Source of the DNA: Lentisphaera profundi
GTDB lineage: Bacteria > Verrucomicrobiota > Lentisphaeria > Lentisphaerales > Lentisphaeraceae
DNA: 64,000 nucleotides
Direction of reading: 5' to 3'
NCBI RefSeq assembly: GCF_028728065.1
Contig: NZ_CP117811.1
Location: 1,302,001 to 1,366,000, forward strand
In this document: piece by piece, positions 9,014-17,382 of the stretch
Layout of the letters: each line of letters opens with the position of its first letter
Numbering within the stretch: position 1 is the first letter of the stretch
Translations under genes and position numbers: made by a program
The notes under the pieces: model-generated
The model's input: the letters and a program-made list of their open reading frames with translations, nothing else
Database searches by the model: none
Told to the model about the DNA's origin: nothing

Positions 9014-10204
9014 ATGAAAAAATTATTATTACTCAGTTTATTACTGAATACAGCTTTGTTTGCGGACTTTGAAAAAGTTAGTATAAGTTCCAAGTTTTAT
9101 TCGGAGGGATCCGCCTATGGCGACCTCAATGGCGATGGAATAAATGACATCGTTGCGGGTAGTTTTTGGTGGGCAGGACCCGACTACAAAGTCAAGCATC
9201 AAATTCGTCCACTCAATGGTAAGCTTAAGCACACCCCTGTAGAAAATAATGCCTACAACCCTATTAAGTATTCAAACTCATTTATTAATTGGGTAAGAGA
9301 CATCGACCAAGATGGCAAGAACGATATCCTAATCGCGGGTCTGCCAGGCACGCCGCTTTATGCTTACCTCAACCCGGGAAAGCCAGGGGGGACTTGGCGC
9401 GAAGTTGCCTTGTGGGACGTAGTCGATAATGAATCACCGCAACTTTTGGATGTCGATGGTGATGGAACAGAGGAACTCATTTGTAATTATGATGGTTATT
9501 TTGGCTACGCAAAAATGAACCCAGCTAAGCCTTTGGACAAATGGATCTTTCACAAAATTTCAGCTAAGGGAAAATGGCATAAGTACACTCATGGGATTGG
9601 AATGGGAGATGTCAATAATGATGGCCGTTTGGATATGCTCGCGGGTCATGGTTGGTTGGAACAGCCTGCGGACCTGAAGTCAGGTCAAGAATGGATTTAT
9701 CACCAGCAGCAGTTTTCTAATGGCGAACGACATTGCGGAGCTCAGATGTTTGCCTATGATGTGGATGGCGATGGCAAAAATGATGTCATCACTTCAGGCA
9801 ATGCCCACGGTTATGGTCTCTACTGGTTTAAAAATATAGACAACAAAACTTTTTCAAAGCAGGTCATTATGGGAACTACAGCAAAGTCTAATAGAGTGAA
9901 GTTTACTCAGTTACATGCCCTAGAACTCATTGATATGGATAAAGATGGCTTGAAGGATATCGTCACAGGAAAACGCTACTGGGCTCACGGTCCTAAAGGT
10001 GATGCTGAGCCAATGGCGCCTGCGGTGCTTTACGTGTTCAAACTGATTCGCGAAGATGGCAAAGCCTACTACAAGCCCATTAAAGTTGATGATAACTCAG
10101 GCGTGGGAACTCAGTTCAGTACTGGTGACATTAATAAAGATGGCCTTAATGATATCATTGTCAGCAACAAGAAAGGAACACATCTGTTCTTGCAAAAGAA
10201 GTAG
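9014..10204 (+). CDS. Secreted FG-GAP/VCBS repeat protein
   Basis: This 396-aa protein has a signal peptide of about 17 residues (MKKLLLLSLLLNTALFA). Integrin-type calcium-binding repeats are visible: DLNGDGINDIVAGSFW, DIDQDGKNDILIAG, DVDGDGTEELI, DVNNDGRLDMLAG, DVDGDGKNDVIT, DMDKDGLKDIVTG and DINKDGLNDIIV. These blades form a calcium-stabilised seven-bladed propeller. No catalytic domain is present. Its place between two sulfatases suggests carbohydrate binding or scaffolding at the cell surface, which is inference. Confidence 0.85.
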   Translation: MKKLLLLSLLLNTALFADFEKVSISSKFYSEGSAYGDLNGDGINDIVAGSFWWAGPDYKVKHQIRPLNGKLKHTPVENNAYNPIKYSNSFINWVRDIDQDGKNDILIAGLPGTPLYAYLNPGKPGGTWREVALWDVVDNESPQLLDVDGDGTEELICNYDGYFGYAKMNPAKPLDKWIFHKISAKGKWHKYTHGIGMGDVNNDGRLDMLAGHGWLEQPADLKSGQEWIYHQQQFSNGERHCGAQMFAYDVDGDGKNDVITSGNAHGYGLYWFKNIDNKTFSKQVIMGTTAKSNRVKFTQLHALELIDMDKDGLKDIVTGKRYWAHGPKGDAEPMAPAVLYVFKLIREDGKAYYKPIKVDDNSGVGTQFSTGDINKDGLNDIIVSNKKGTHLFLQKK

Positions 10205-10285
10205 ATCACATTCATAAAAAGTATACCATTCTGTGCCTTGAAAAAGTCTCATATATTAATTTAATTAAGCCCTAAAGAGAAAAAA

Positions 10286-11650
10286 ATGAAATATTATTTC
10301 CTACTTATCACTTTGCTTAGCGCTATTGCTGCAGCTGAAACAAAAAAAAATATTGTCTTCTTCCTCGTCGATGATCAACGCCATGATGTACTGGGCTGTA
10401 CCGGTCACCCGATAATTCAGACTCCCAATATTGATAAGCTTGCCGATCAAGGTGCGCTCTTTGAAAATGCTTTTGTCACCACCGCAACCTGTTGGATTAG
10501 TCGTGCCTCAATTTTGACGGGTATGTATTTGCGTAAGCATCGCTTCCAGGGCGGAACAATTAATCCTAAATATACCGCGACCTCATATCCCTTAATGCTT
10601 AAGCAAGCGGGTTACCGAACGGCTTATTTCGGCAAGACTCATTTTAAACTCAAAAAAGATCATCAAAAAATGATGTTTGATGAGTTTAAACCAGTTGGTA
10701 GAAATCCCTTTTTTAAAAAAATGCCCGATGGAACTAAGCGTCACGAAACTGATCTGATAACGGATTACGCCGTAGACTTCATCAAGCAACAAAGTAGCGA
10801 AACGCCTTTTTTTGTCGCACTCAACTTCAATGCCACTCATGCCGAAGATAATGATAAAAAAGATCATTTCCCTTACCCACCTTCGGCCGCAAAGCTCTAC
10901 ACAGACATGACTATGCCGCTACCCAAACTCAATGACCCAAAAATCTTTGCGTCTCAACCTGATTTCATGCGCAATTCAATGCATCAGGATCGCTATAAAT
11001 GGCGTTGGGATACAGCAGAGAAATATCAACATAATATGCGCAATTACCTGCGTATGGCCTCGGGAATTGATTTTGCCGTGGGACGAGTTATGGAAGTACT
11101 CAAAGCCAAGGGCTTTGATGATAATACCCTCATCGTCTACTCAGCTGATAATGGCTATTACGCAGGCAATCGTGGCTTCGCGGGTAAATGGACTCATTAT
11201 GAAGAATCTTTGCGAGTGCCGCTCATTATTTTCGATCCACAACAGCAAGATAAGCGTGGCCAAAAAATTGGCGCCATGGCGCTCAATATTGACCTCGGTG
11301 CCACCATGCTCGATTATGCGGGACTTGAAACTCCAAAAGAATATAATGGTCGCAGCCTCAAGCCTTTGATTGAAGGGAATAAACCAAGTGATTGGCGCAC
11401 TGACTTCCTTGGAGAATTCTTTAGTAAACATAAAACGATCCCCAATTGGGAAGGCATCCGTGCTGAACGTTATGTCTATGCTCATTATGAGGAAAATGGC
11501 TATGAGTTTCTACACGACCTACAAAAAGATCCTAATCAGCTAGTTAACTTCGCCAAGAATCCTGAGTATAAAGAAATACTCAAAAAAATGCGTGCGCGAC
11601 TAAAAGAAACTACTGAGCCACTCGGTAAGACATTCGTAAAAATTAAATAA
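10286..11650 (+). CDS. Secreted sulfatase with a non-canonical CWISR active-site motif
   Basis: This is a 454-aa sulfatase with a signal peptide (1-17). The metal-binding stretch is NIVFFLVDDQRHD, and the lysine/histidine region is GYRTAYFGKTHFK. The predicted formylglycine cysteine is Cys69 in TTATCWISRASILTG. The Ser and Arg of C-x-P-S-R are kept, but Pro/Ala at +2 is Ile. A later YSADNGYYAGNRGFAGKWTHYEES supplies further metal and catalytic residues. It is a fourth distinct enzyme in the cluster. The ATG follows AAAGAGA. It converges on nadE with only two bases between the stop codons. Confidence 0.9.
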   Translation: MKYYFLLITLLSAIAAAETKKNIVFFLVDDQRHDVLGCTGHPIIQTPNIDKLADQGALFENAFVTTATCWISRASILTGMYLRKHRFQGGTINPKYTATSYPLMLKQAGYRTAYFGKTHFKLKKDHQKMMFDEFKPVGRNPFFKKMPDGTKRHETDLITDYAVDFIKQQSSETPFFVALNFNATHAEDNDKKDHFPYPPSAAKLYTDMTMPLPKLNDPKIFASQPDFMRNSMHQDRYKWRWDTAEKYQHNMRNYLRMASGIDFAVGRVMEVLKAKGFDDNTLIVYSADNGYYAGNRGFAGKWTHYEESLRVPLIIFDPQQQDKRGQKIGAMALNIDLGATMLDYAGLETPKEYNGRSLKPLIEGNKPSDWRTDFLGEFFSKHKTIPNWEGIRAERYVYAHYEENGYEFLHDLQKDPNQLVNFAKNPEYKEILKKMRARLKETTEPLGKTFVKIK

Positions 11651-11652
11651 AA

Positions 11653-13578
11653 CTAGACTTCTTTGAGTTCTTGCTCAATTTCACTGAGCTCGAGCTTAAA
11701 GCTTCCTGATAAGATAGGAAAGCGGCACCAAGTCTTGGGATCCAGGCTTTCGTCATCCAAGTGAAAAGCGGGCGCATAACGCTCGCGCTTCCATTGATTG
11801 CGGCTCCAAAGGGTGAAAAATCGTTTGAGGTAGCCAAAGCTTTGCATTTCAGGGGTATCTTTGCAGAGTTCATTAAAAATCTCTTTGGGACTCATGCGAT
11901 CGCGAATGGCGAGTTTCTGAATTTGATCCAAAACTTCATAGGGCATTAAATCTTCTTCATCTTTTTGTTCTTCACCAGGGGGGCGCAATTCAGCCGTTGG
12001 TTCTTGAGCATTAACGTAAGCAAGGGCAGGGATGCTGCTAAGTCCGCAAAGTTGATGATGTTCTATTTCCTTTAGGAATTGGCGCAAAAACACTTTGCCA
12101 ATGCCTGCTAAAGGGGAAAGGCCCCCACAAGTGTCGCCATCCATGGTTGCGTAGCCTACAGCAGCTTCAGAACGATTAGAAGTGGTAAGCAGTAGGGCGC
12201 CTTTGAGGTTGGCCATCATCCAAACTCCTGGCGCACGACCTCGCGCTTGGATATTCTGCATGGCTAAGTCATCACTTTCCCAAGCGAGTTCTCTGCCCAT
12301 GGCAGTTTCATTGAGCTGACGATACATTTGCAATAGGGGTTCGATATCGAAGAAATGGTATTGAGCACCAATCGCTTTGGCCAGTTCTTGAGCGGCTTTT
12401 TCAGTAACAGGGCCACTATTGGCAGAAGCTTGATAAACACAACTTAATAAAAGTTTAGAGAGGCTCTTGGCACAAGTGACTTCTTGGATTTCAGGAATAT
12501 AAGAGAGTCGTGAATGAACTTCGCTTAGACCTAAGTCCTTGATGAGGCGCTCACACATGTGATAAACGAGTGTGGCACAAGTAGCAGAATCAACGCCACC
12601 CGAGAGTGAGAGAATAAAGCCTTTACTCCAGCTCTTGCGCATATAATCGAATAAGCCGAGGGTTTCTGCTAATAAGAACTCTTGATACTGATCCAAGGGC
12701 TCTGTAGCGGGATAGTTTGCAATAGCCCCACGAGTCTTATTTTTGTTAAATTCATGTGTAAAGTGAACTAAGCAGGGCGATTGAGTATATTTTTCTTTAG
12801 CCACAATTTCTGATTCAAATTGGTGAACTCGAAACTCTTCCAGGTGAAGTCTTTGTGATTCATATAAAAGTTCGTCAGGGGAGGAGAAAAATACAGCGCC
12901 ATCATAAATGATTCTTCCCGATTCATTGCCATTGAGATTGGCATAGAGGTAATGACAATCAAAGTTTTTGGCACCATCAATAATGAGCTGTTTACGTATT
13001 TTTTGTTTGCCAAGAGCAAAATGTGAGGCACTGGGATTTAAAACTAAATCGAGCTGTAACTCACTTAAATGAGAGTCAAAACGCGACTCTTCCCAAGCAT
13101 CTTGGCATATTTCAAAACCAAAGCGGAAGTTATTGACTTGGAAAATACAGTCGCCAACTGGAATCAGTTGGCCATCAATATTGATGGTTTCGACGAGTCT
13201 ATCAGGCCAAGGTTCAAACCAGCGTTTCTCGTAGTGCAGACCATCGTTAGCTAAGTGTTTTTTACAGTAAAATCCAATGATTTTTTCATCGGCAAGCACG
13301 GCAATGGCGTTATAGAGCTTTTTCTTTATTTCTAGTGGTAAGCCTACAGCAATAATTTTATTCTTTGAGCAGGGAACTAAATCTTTCAATAAAGCCAAAG
13401 TTCTTACTCTGAGATGCTGACTTAGAAAGACATCTTCGCAGCCATAGGCAGTTAAGGACATCTCTGGAAATAAAATAAAATCACTCGTAGAACATTGGGA
13501 GATGGCGGATTTAATTCTATCTAAATTATTATCCCAATCGAGTGCTGTTTGGTTTATACTGATGGCCGAGATCTGCAT
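11653..13578 (-). CDS. nadE: Glutamine-dependent NAD+ synthetase
   Basis: This 641-aa protein is the two-domain form that converts deamido-NAD to NAD+ using glutamine and ATP. The N-terminal nitrilase-type glutaminase domain (about 1-270) has Glu39 (ILFPEMSLTAYG), a lysine in FYCKKHLA near 106 and Cys158 (GFEICQDAW). The C-terminal synthetase domain carries the ATP-binding P-loop LSGGVDS at 326-331 and TSNRSEAAVGYATMDGD. Length and domain order match the bacterial glutamine-dependent class. Its 3' end abuts the convergent sulfatase. Confidence 0.93.
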   Translation of the reverse strand: MQISAISINQTALDWDNNLDRIKSAISQCSTSDFILFPEMSLTAYGCEDVFLSQHLRVRTLALLKDLVPCSKNKIIAVGLPLEIKKKLYNAIAVLADEKIIGFYCKKHLANDGLHYEKRWFEPWPDRLVETINIDGQLIPVGDCIFQVNNFRFGFEICQDAWEESRFDSHLSELQLDLVLNPSASHFALGKQKIRKQLIIDGAKNFDCHYLYANLNGNESGRIIYDGAVFFSSPDELLYESQRLHLEEFRVHQFESEIVAKEKYTQSPCLVHFTHEFNKNKTRGAIANYPATEPLDQYQEFLLAETLGLFDYMRKSWSKGFILSLSGGVDSATCATLVYHMCERLIKDLGLSEVHSRLSYIPEIQEVTCAKSLSKLLLSCVYQASANSGPVTEKAAQELAKAIGAQYHFFDIEPLLQMYRQLNETAMGRELAWESDDLAMQNIQARGRAPGVWMMANLKGALLLTTSNRSEAAVGYATMDGDTCGGLSPLAGIGKVFLRQFLKEIEHHQLCGLSSIPALAYVNAQEPTAELRPPGEEQKDEEDLMPYEVLDQIQKLAIRDRMSPKEIFNELCKDTPEMQSFGYLKRFFTLWSRNQWKRERYAPAFHLDDESLDPKTWCRFPILSGSFKLELSEIEQELKEV

Positions 13579-13677
13579 TTTGACGTTTTCCTTAATGAAT
13601 TTTGGCGAATATACACCTTTTTGAGCGGAAAGAACTGGTCTTGGTGTTAGCTTTTAAAAAAAATATGGAACTTTATT

Positions 13678-13977
13678 ATGTCAACGGAATTAAATTATTT
13701 AGAAGGGCGCAAACTCTGCGTGGTATTTTGTAAGCTTGAAGAAGAAGATAAGTTTGGTAAATGCACGAATATGGAAGAGCCTAAATTTCAAGTCAAAACT
13801 ATGCATGGGCGAGCGAATGTCATCAAGAATGAATACTTAGAGTGTATCAGTCCCGATGGCGGAAATTTCAAAATTCCACCAAGTGCTTATGATAAAATTT
13901 TCCCCAGTGATGGCACCGATATTTTGAAAGATGCCGAATATTTCGTGATGGTTAAAGTATCAGGCATGGATCTTTAA
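13678..13977 (+). CDS. Hypothetical 99-aa protein
   Basis: I do not recognise this protein. It is soluble, has no signal peptide or membrane segment, and contains three cysteines in its first third. Blocks such as KFQVKTMHGRANVIKNEYLECISPDGG suggest a small beta-rich fold. It starts 99 bases from the divergent nadE start. Its stop overlaps the convergent esterase gene by four bases, which argues for a real, compactly placed gene. Confidence 0.6.
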   Translation: MSTELNYLEGRKLCVVFCKLEEEDKFGKCTNMEEPKFQVKTMHGRANVIKNEYLECISPDGGNFKIPPSAYDKIFPSDGTDILKDAEYFVMVKVSGMDL

Positions 13978-14825
13978 TTAATTTTAAAATCCTGACTAGA
14001 TTCACCCTGACCATGTAAATGGTAATAAAAAAAGTTTTTCACTGCTTCATCCAAATCGGGATGGCTAAATTTGTGTTTATAACCATTGAGAGTAATTAAG
14101 TTAAAGTCGATTCCCAAAGAATCGGCTTTTTCTTTGATCGCTAAAGACTGACCATAAGGAACCGCTTCATCTTCGGTACCATGAGCCAGTAACGTAGGAC
14201 AAGAATCTTGGCTGATATACTCAAAGGGACTAGCGGCTAGAAGTTTTTGTGGATTTTCTAGCGGATTACATCCGATAAGTTGTATCACTGGCGAATCTGC
14301 TGCTCCATGACTCTTTAAGTGGTGTTCTTCGGCTTTCATAACTTCTAATAAAGGGCGAAAATGTGAAGGAGCACAATAAGCTACATTAGCGTGAACTCTG
14401 GGGTCATTGACTAAGTGAAGACTGAGGTGAGCCCCAGAGGAAGAACCCCAGATAGCGACTTTTTCTGTATCAATACCGTACTTATCTGAATTTTTCAATA
14501 AATAGCTAAGGGCCGTTTTACAATCATCAATTTGAGCCGGCCATGGGGCCTGTTGACTAAAGCGGTAATTAAGTGCAACCGCAATGAAGTCGCCACTAGC
14601 AACATAAGGGATTAAGTGGGGGATTTGTAAATCCTTATCCCCATGGAGCCAAGCACCACCATGAATATAAATAATAAGGGGAAGTTTCTTAGTGATGTTT
14701 TTGGGCTTGAGTAAATGAAGGTTCTGTCGCGAATGCAGGTCACTATCGGTATAGGATAGGTCATTAATAAATTCGACATTATCAGGTATTTCTAAAAGTA
14801 TTTCTGGACGTTGATAAAACTGCAT
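13974..14825 (-). CDS. Alpha/beta hydrolase (esterase/lipase, BD-FAE/HSL-like)
   Basis: The protein is about 283 aa. The oxyanion-hole motif is YIHGGAWLHGDK, the nucleophile elbow GSSSGAH, and the likely acid/base residues are HGTEDEAVPYG and GYKHKFSHPD. This fits a carboxylesterase of the BD-FAE/hormone-sensitive-lipase group. No signal peptide is visible, so it is probably cytoplasmic. I chose the ATG at 14825 over an upstream TTG because AAGGAAA lies just before it. The physiological ester is unknown. Confidence 0.85.
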   Translation of the reverse strand: MQFYQRPEILLEIPDNVEFINDLSYTDSDLHSRQNLHLLKPKNITKKLPLIIYIHGGAWLHGDKDLQIPHLIPYVASGDFIAVALNYRFSQQAPWPAQIDDCKTALSYLLKNSDKYGIDTEKVAIWGSSSGAHLSLHLVNDPRVHANVAYCAPSHFRPLLEVMKAEEHHLKSHGAADSPVIQLIGCNPLENPQKLLAASPFEYISQDSCPTLLAHGTEDEAVPYGQSLAIKEKADSLGIDFNLITLNGYKHKFSHPDLDEAVKNFFYYHLHGQGESSQDFKIN

Positions 14826-14896
14826 GCTTTTCCTTAATGATTTCAATAAGATAGATGAAAACTGAGTTTTTCCTATGAGCTTTAAGTAAGTTTTTA

Positions 14897-15568
14897 TTAA
14901 GGGATGACTTGTTTGATACGCTCTTGAAGATAGGGGATGACTTGCTTTTCAAAGTAGGTGTGTTTCTTGAGCCAGATATTATTTCGTGGGCTCGGATGCG
15001 GTAGGGGAAGAATTGCGGGTATGTAGTTCTCCCACACTTTTACAGTCTCAGTCAGATTGCGTTCTTTACTATCCTTGAGGTGCCAATCCATTGCATAATT
15101 GCCAATGACGATAGTGAGTTCAATATTGGGTAAGAGATCCAAAAGCTGCTGACGCCATTGTTCAGCGCATTCTTTACGTGGAGGCAGGTCGCCAGATTTA
15201 CCCGTTCCGGGATAACAAAATCCCATGGGGACAATAGCAATTTTATGAGAATCATAGAAATCTTCTGGACTGATGCCCATCCATTGACGCAAACGATCAC
15301 CACTAGGATCATCGAAGGCTTTGCCACTCTTGTGAACACGAATGCCAGGAGCTTGCCCGACGATGAGCACCTTCGCATCTTCATGAACTTGAATGACCGG
15401 TCGAGGACCTAGGGGCAGGAATTCTTGGCAGATAGTACAGGCCTCTATTTCTTGAACTAAGTGTTTCAATTTAATCTGTGGAGCCTCCTTTTTGCTATTG
15501 GCTTGATTAGACCTTAAGCAATTATATACCCTTTTAATGAGTTTATGGGCTCTCGCCAAATTATTCAT
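14897..15568 (-). CDS. Uracil-DNA glycosylase family protein
   Basis: This 223-aa protein is of the UDG superfamily, which excises damaged or deaminated bases. The phosphate/active-site motif is VLIVGQAPGIRVHKSGKAF, and the C-terminal DNA-intercalation motif is LPLPHPSPRNN. A CTIC pair (EACTICQEF) sits where Fe-S family-4 enzymes have cluster cysteines, but the rest of the cluster set is not obvious. I leave the subfamily open. It is followed by the esterase gene 71 bases downstream on the same strand. Confidence 0.82.
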   Translation of the reverse strand: MNNLARAHKLIKRVYNCLRSNQANSKKEAPQIKLKHLVQEIEACTICQEFLPLGPRPVIQVHEDAKVLIVGQAPGIRVHKSGKAFDDPSGDRLRQWMGISPEDFYDSHKIAIVPMGFCYPGTGKSGDLPPRKECAEQWRQQLLDLLPNIELTIVIGNYAMDWHLKDSKERNLTETVKVWENYIPAILPLPHPSPRNNIWLKKHTYFEKQVIPYLQERIKQVIP

Positions 15569-15642
15569 GGTTTTAACGTGTTATTAAGCGGCAGCGCACT
15601 TTTGATCCCGTAAGCGTGATCAAGAGTAAATGGCCAAAGTTG

Positions 15643-15831
15643 CTAGGCTTGGTTAAATTTTTTGATCTCGGGTGAACTCCAGAGGACTTCTAAACGGCCG
15701 GTTAAAGTGAGCAAATGACCTTTTTTAAAATCAATGAAGAATAAACCTGCTTTGGGATTGGTGAGGAAATTACCAAAAGTATTAAAGTGGAAATTTCTGA
15801 AATGGTGAGAGTGCGAGCATCGTCGACACGG
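15643..15831 (-). pseudogene. Frameshifted remnant of a PNPOx-like flavin-binding protein
   Basis: On the - strand, FGNFLTNPKAGLFFIDF followed by LLTLTGRLEVLW is the core signature of pyridoxamine-phosphate-oxidase-like FMN-binding proteins. The preceding motif RVDDARTLTIS is present but in a different frame, so a frameshift lies near 15785-15800. The N-terminal half and the C-terminus of the family are missing. No start codon or ribosome-binding site fits. It is a decayed gene fragment. Confidence 0.65.
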
Positions 15832-15912
15832 ATACAAGCTTTTTAGCCACCTAGAGGTGAGACATCAGCCCCTTTATGGGCCTTAGCACTTGTTCTAGTT
15901 AAGCGTGGAATT

Positions 15913-16401
15913 TTATACTTCTACCAAAGACAAAACATGTTGGATTTGTGCTGAATCGAAACCCGCTTTTTTAAGTTGCTCACCAATCTGTTTGGCATAA
16001 TCACGACTTCTGCGCTCGATGTATTCTTCTTCTGTTTCGGTGGATTCATCGACTGAGGCTTCTTTGGGGTCTTGGGTGACTGCAGGCTTGCTTAAAGCTT
16101 GCTTCTGCTCGTGTTTATCAAGAGCATATTTTATAGCTTGTTCTTCGTCCTCGAAATCGACTCTGATTGCATTGACATAAACAAGTCCGGCCTGCGTTGC
16201 CGCCTCAAGAATAATATGCCCATAAACCAGCACATAGCCAATATTTTTTATGTAGCGATAAACGATCGATTCTTGGCCATTTAAGCCATCTAATTCAACT
16301 TTGTTGATCAGTTTATTTAAAGCATCTTTATCGATGGGGAAAAGGTCTTTGTAAGGTGACAATACTTTAATGGTTTCAATATCAAGTTTCATTTTATACA
16401 T
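15913..16401 (-). CDS. ParB-like nuclease-domain protein
   Basis: This 162-aa protein has a ParB N-terminal-like fold over about residues 10-105: LSPYKDLFPIDKDALNKL, then YVLVYGHIILEAATQAGL (the GHRR-like position reads YGHII), and EEQAIKYALDKHEQKQAL. No HTH domain of a true plasmid-partition ParB follows. The C-terminus is a charged, probably helical region (EEEYIERRSRDYAKQ). It may be a stand-alone regulator or CTP-binding-type switch, and its function is unknown. ATGs at 16401 and 16392 are both possible starts. Confidence 0.6.
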   Translation of the reverse strand: MYKMKLDIETIKVLSPYKDLFPIDKDALNKLINKVELDGLNGQESIVYRYIKNIGYVLVYGHIILEAATQAGLVYVNAIRVDFEDEEQAIKYALDKHEQKQALSKPAVTQDPKEASVDESTETEEEYIERRSRDYAKQIGEQLKKAGFDSAQIQHVLSLVEV

Positions 16402-16993
16402 CCTTACATTTAGACGAACTCAAAATCAGGGTGCTTTACTTCATTAATTCACCCAAACAGAAAACTTAAAAAAACGTCTCTTTGCTTTTCTTCCATCCAT
16501 ACTGAGAGTTTTTTCGCATGAATCTTTAAGCTTTCTAATGGTCGTACTTTTGTGGTGAACATCTAAAATAATTTTATCTAATTGATTCTTAATGGCTTAC
16601 GATAAAACAGGCTTATCTACTCTGCTTTATCAATAAAAATGAAAGCTCATGATTGACTCTATTAATTTCCATTAAAATAATAAGCTGTCTAGTCTCTTCA
16701 TAGAAAGTAAATAAAGAAGAAAGTCCATTTCATTTTAGAGAATTAAGAACTTAACTAGCAACTAAAGGTCTTTAGCTCGTTTAATGGGTCATTGTGAAAA
16801 AAATCAATGTGGCGGTTTTTAGTGACAGTGTGTGATTTCTTATTTATAGATGTATCAAATCTGTGAAAAATCATTAATCGCGCGAGTTATGTAAGTTACT
16901 AACAGTTTGAATACCAAATACTTATGTATTTTTATTATTCTTTGGCCTGATCTTTTCTGTTTTGTTAATTCAATAATAAACAGGAGATACAAA
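16402..16993. other. AT-rich intergenic region ending in duplicated leader (copy 1)
   Basis: This is 592 bases without a convincing gene. It separates the - strand ParB-like gene from the + strand exosortase locus and must hold divergent promoters. From about 16905 it matches the stretch at 18678-18760, sharing AAATACTTATGTAT, a GCCT block and TCAATAATAAA before a GGAGATA ribosome-binding site. Nothing else is recognisable. Confidence 0.6.
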
Positions 16994-17025
16994 ATGAAAC
17001 TCAGTGAAACAGCAATTTTAAATTC
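16905..17025 (+). repeat. Duplicated leader plus start of small ORF, copy 1
   Basis: The segment shares with 18678-18795 an ordered set of blocks: AACNGTTT, AAATACTTATGTAT, a T-rich stretch with GCCT, TCAATAATAAA, GGAGATA, and an ATG whose first codons read M-x-x-S-E. The conserved upstream half looks like a promoter or operator region, and the conserved downstream half includes ribosome-binding site and start codon. It is a degenerate direct duplication spanning about 1.77 kb. Confidence 0.6.
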
Positions 17026-17128
17026 GACTTTTGATATAGATAGCAAAAAATTTAAGCGGAAACCTCTACTCAATAAAATATCTTATTTGGCATTCAAAAT
17101 GGGCTGGCTTAGCAGTAGAACTTTTTAA
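16994..17128 (+). CDS. Small ORF (44 aa) at the head of the exosortase locus
   Basis: The ATG has a good ribosome-binding site (CAGGAGATA, 5-8 bases upstream). The product begins MKLSETAILNSTF and is lysine-rich in the middle (SKKFKRKPLLNK), with a hydrophobic-aromatic end (YLAFKMGWL). I recognise no family. A second, shorter ORF at 18761 has the same leader and a related N-terminus (M-N-I-S-E), which suggests that this frame is or was translated. It could be a leader or regulatory peptide. Confidence 0.45.
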   Translation: MKLSETAILNSTFDIDSKKFKRKPLLNKISYLAFKMGWLSSRTF

Positions 17129-17144
17129 TTTAAGGAGCTTTAAA

Positions 17145-17357
17145 ATGAAATCTTATGATACCAGTGTTGTGTTCATGGATAATAGAGTTGAGAAAGCTAA
17201 TGATAAGCTAAGTAGAAAGCGCATTTTAGCTAAAGATTGTTGCTTGTGTAATGATCACTGGATTCACTCAACATCCCATCCCTTTTTTCGAATACTCAAT
17301 AGGCTTTTTCATCCTTCTACTTATTATTGTCAGTGTGAGAATAATAAGCAATCTTAA
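17145..17357 (+). CDS. Small Cys/His-containing ORF (70 aa)
   Basis: It starts 16 bases after the 44-aa ORF, with a strong ribosome-binding site (AAGGAG, 8 bases before the ATG). The C-terminal half has CCLCNDHW and YYCQCE, a possible metal-binding arrangement. The same DNA in another frame (17251-17379) encodes a clean membrane-spanning peptide, so one frame may be a frameshifted continuation of the other. No family is recognised. Confidence 0.4.
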   Translation: MKSYDTSVVFMDNRVEKANDKLSRKRILAKDCCLCNDHWIHSTSHPFFRILNRLFHPSTYYCQCENNKQS

Positions 17358-17379
17358 TGCCTGTAAAAAAGTTTTATAA
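17251..17379 (+). CDS. Possible overlapping 42-aa membrane peptide
   Basis: An alternative frame inside the 70-aa ORF runs from ATG 17251 to TAA 17377-17379. It has a short head (MITGFTQHPIPFFEY), one long hydrophobic helix (SIGFFILLLIIVSV) and a basic tail ending NACKKVL. It stops 3 bases before the ATG of the 205-aa membrane protein. The Pro-hydrophobic-basic order loosely recalls a sorting tail. It may instead be the true end of a frameshifted gene beginning at 17145. Confidence 0.25.
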   Translation: MITGFTQHPIPFFEYSIGFFILLLIIVSVRIISNLNACKKVL

Positions 17380-17382
17380 AAT

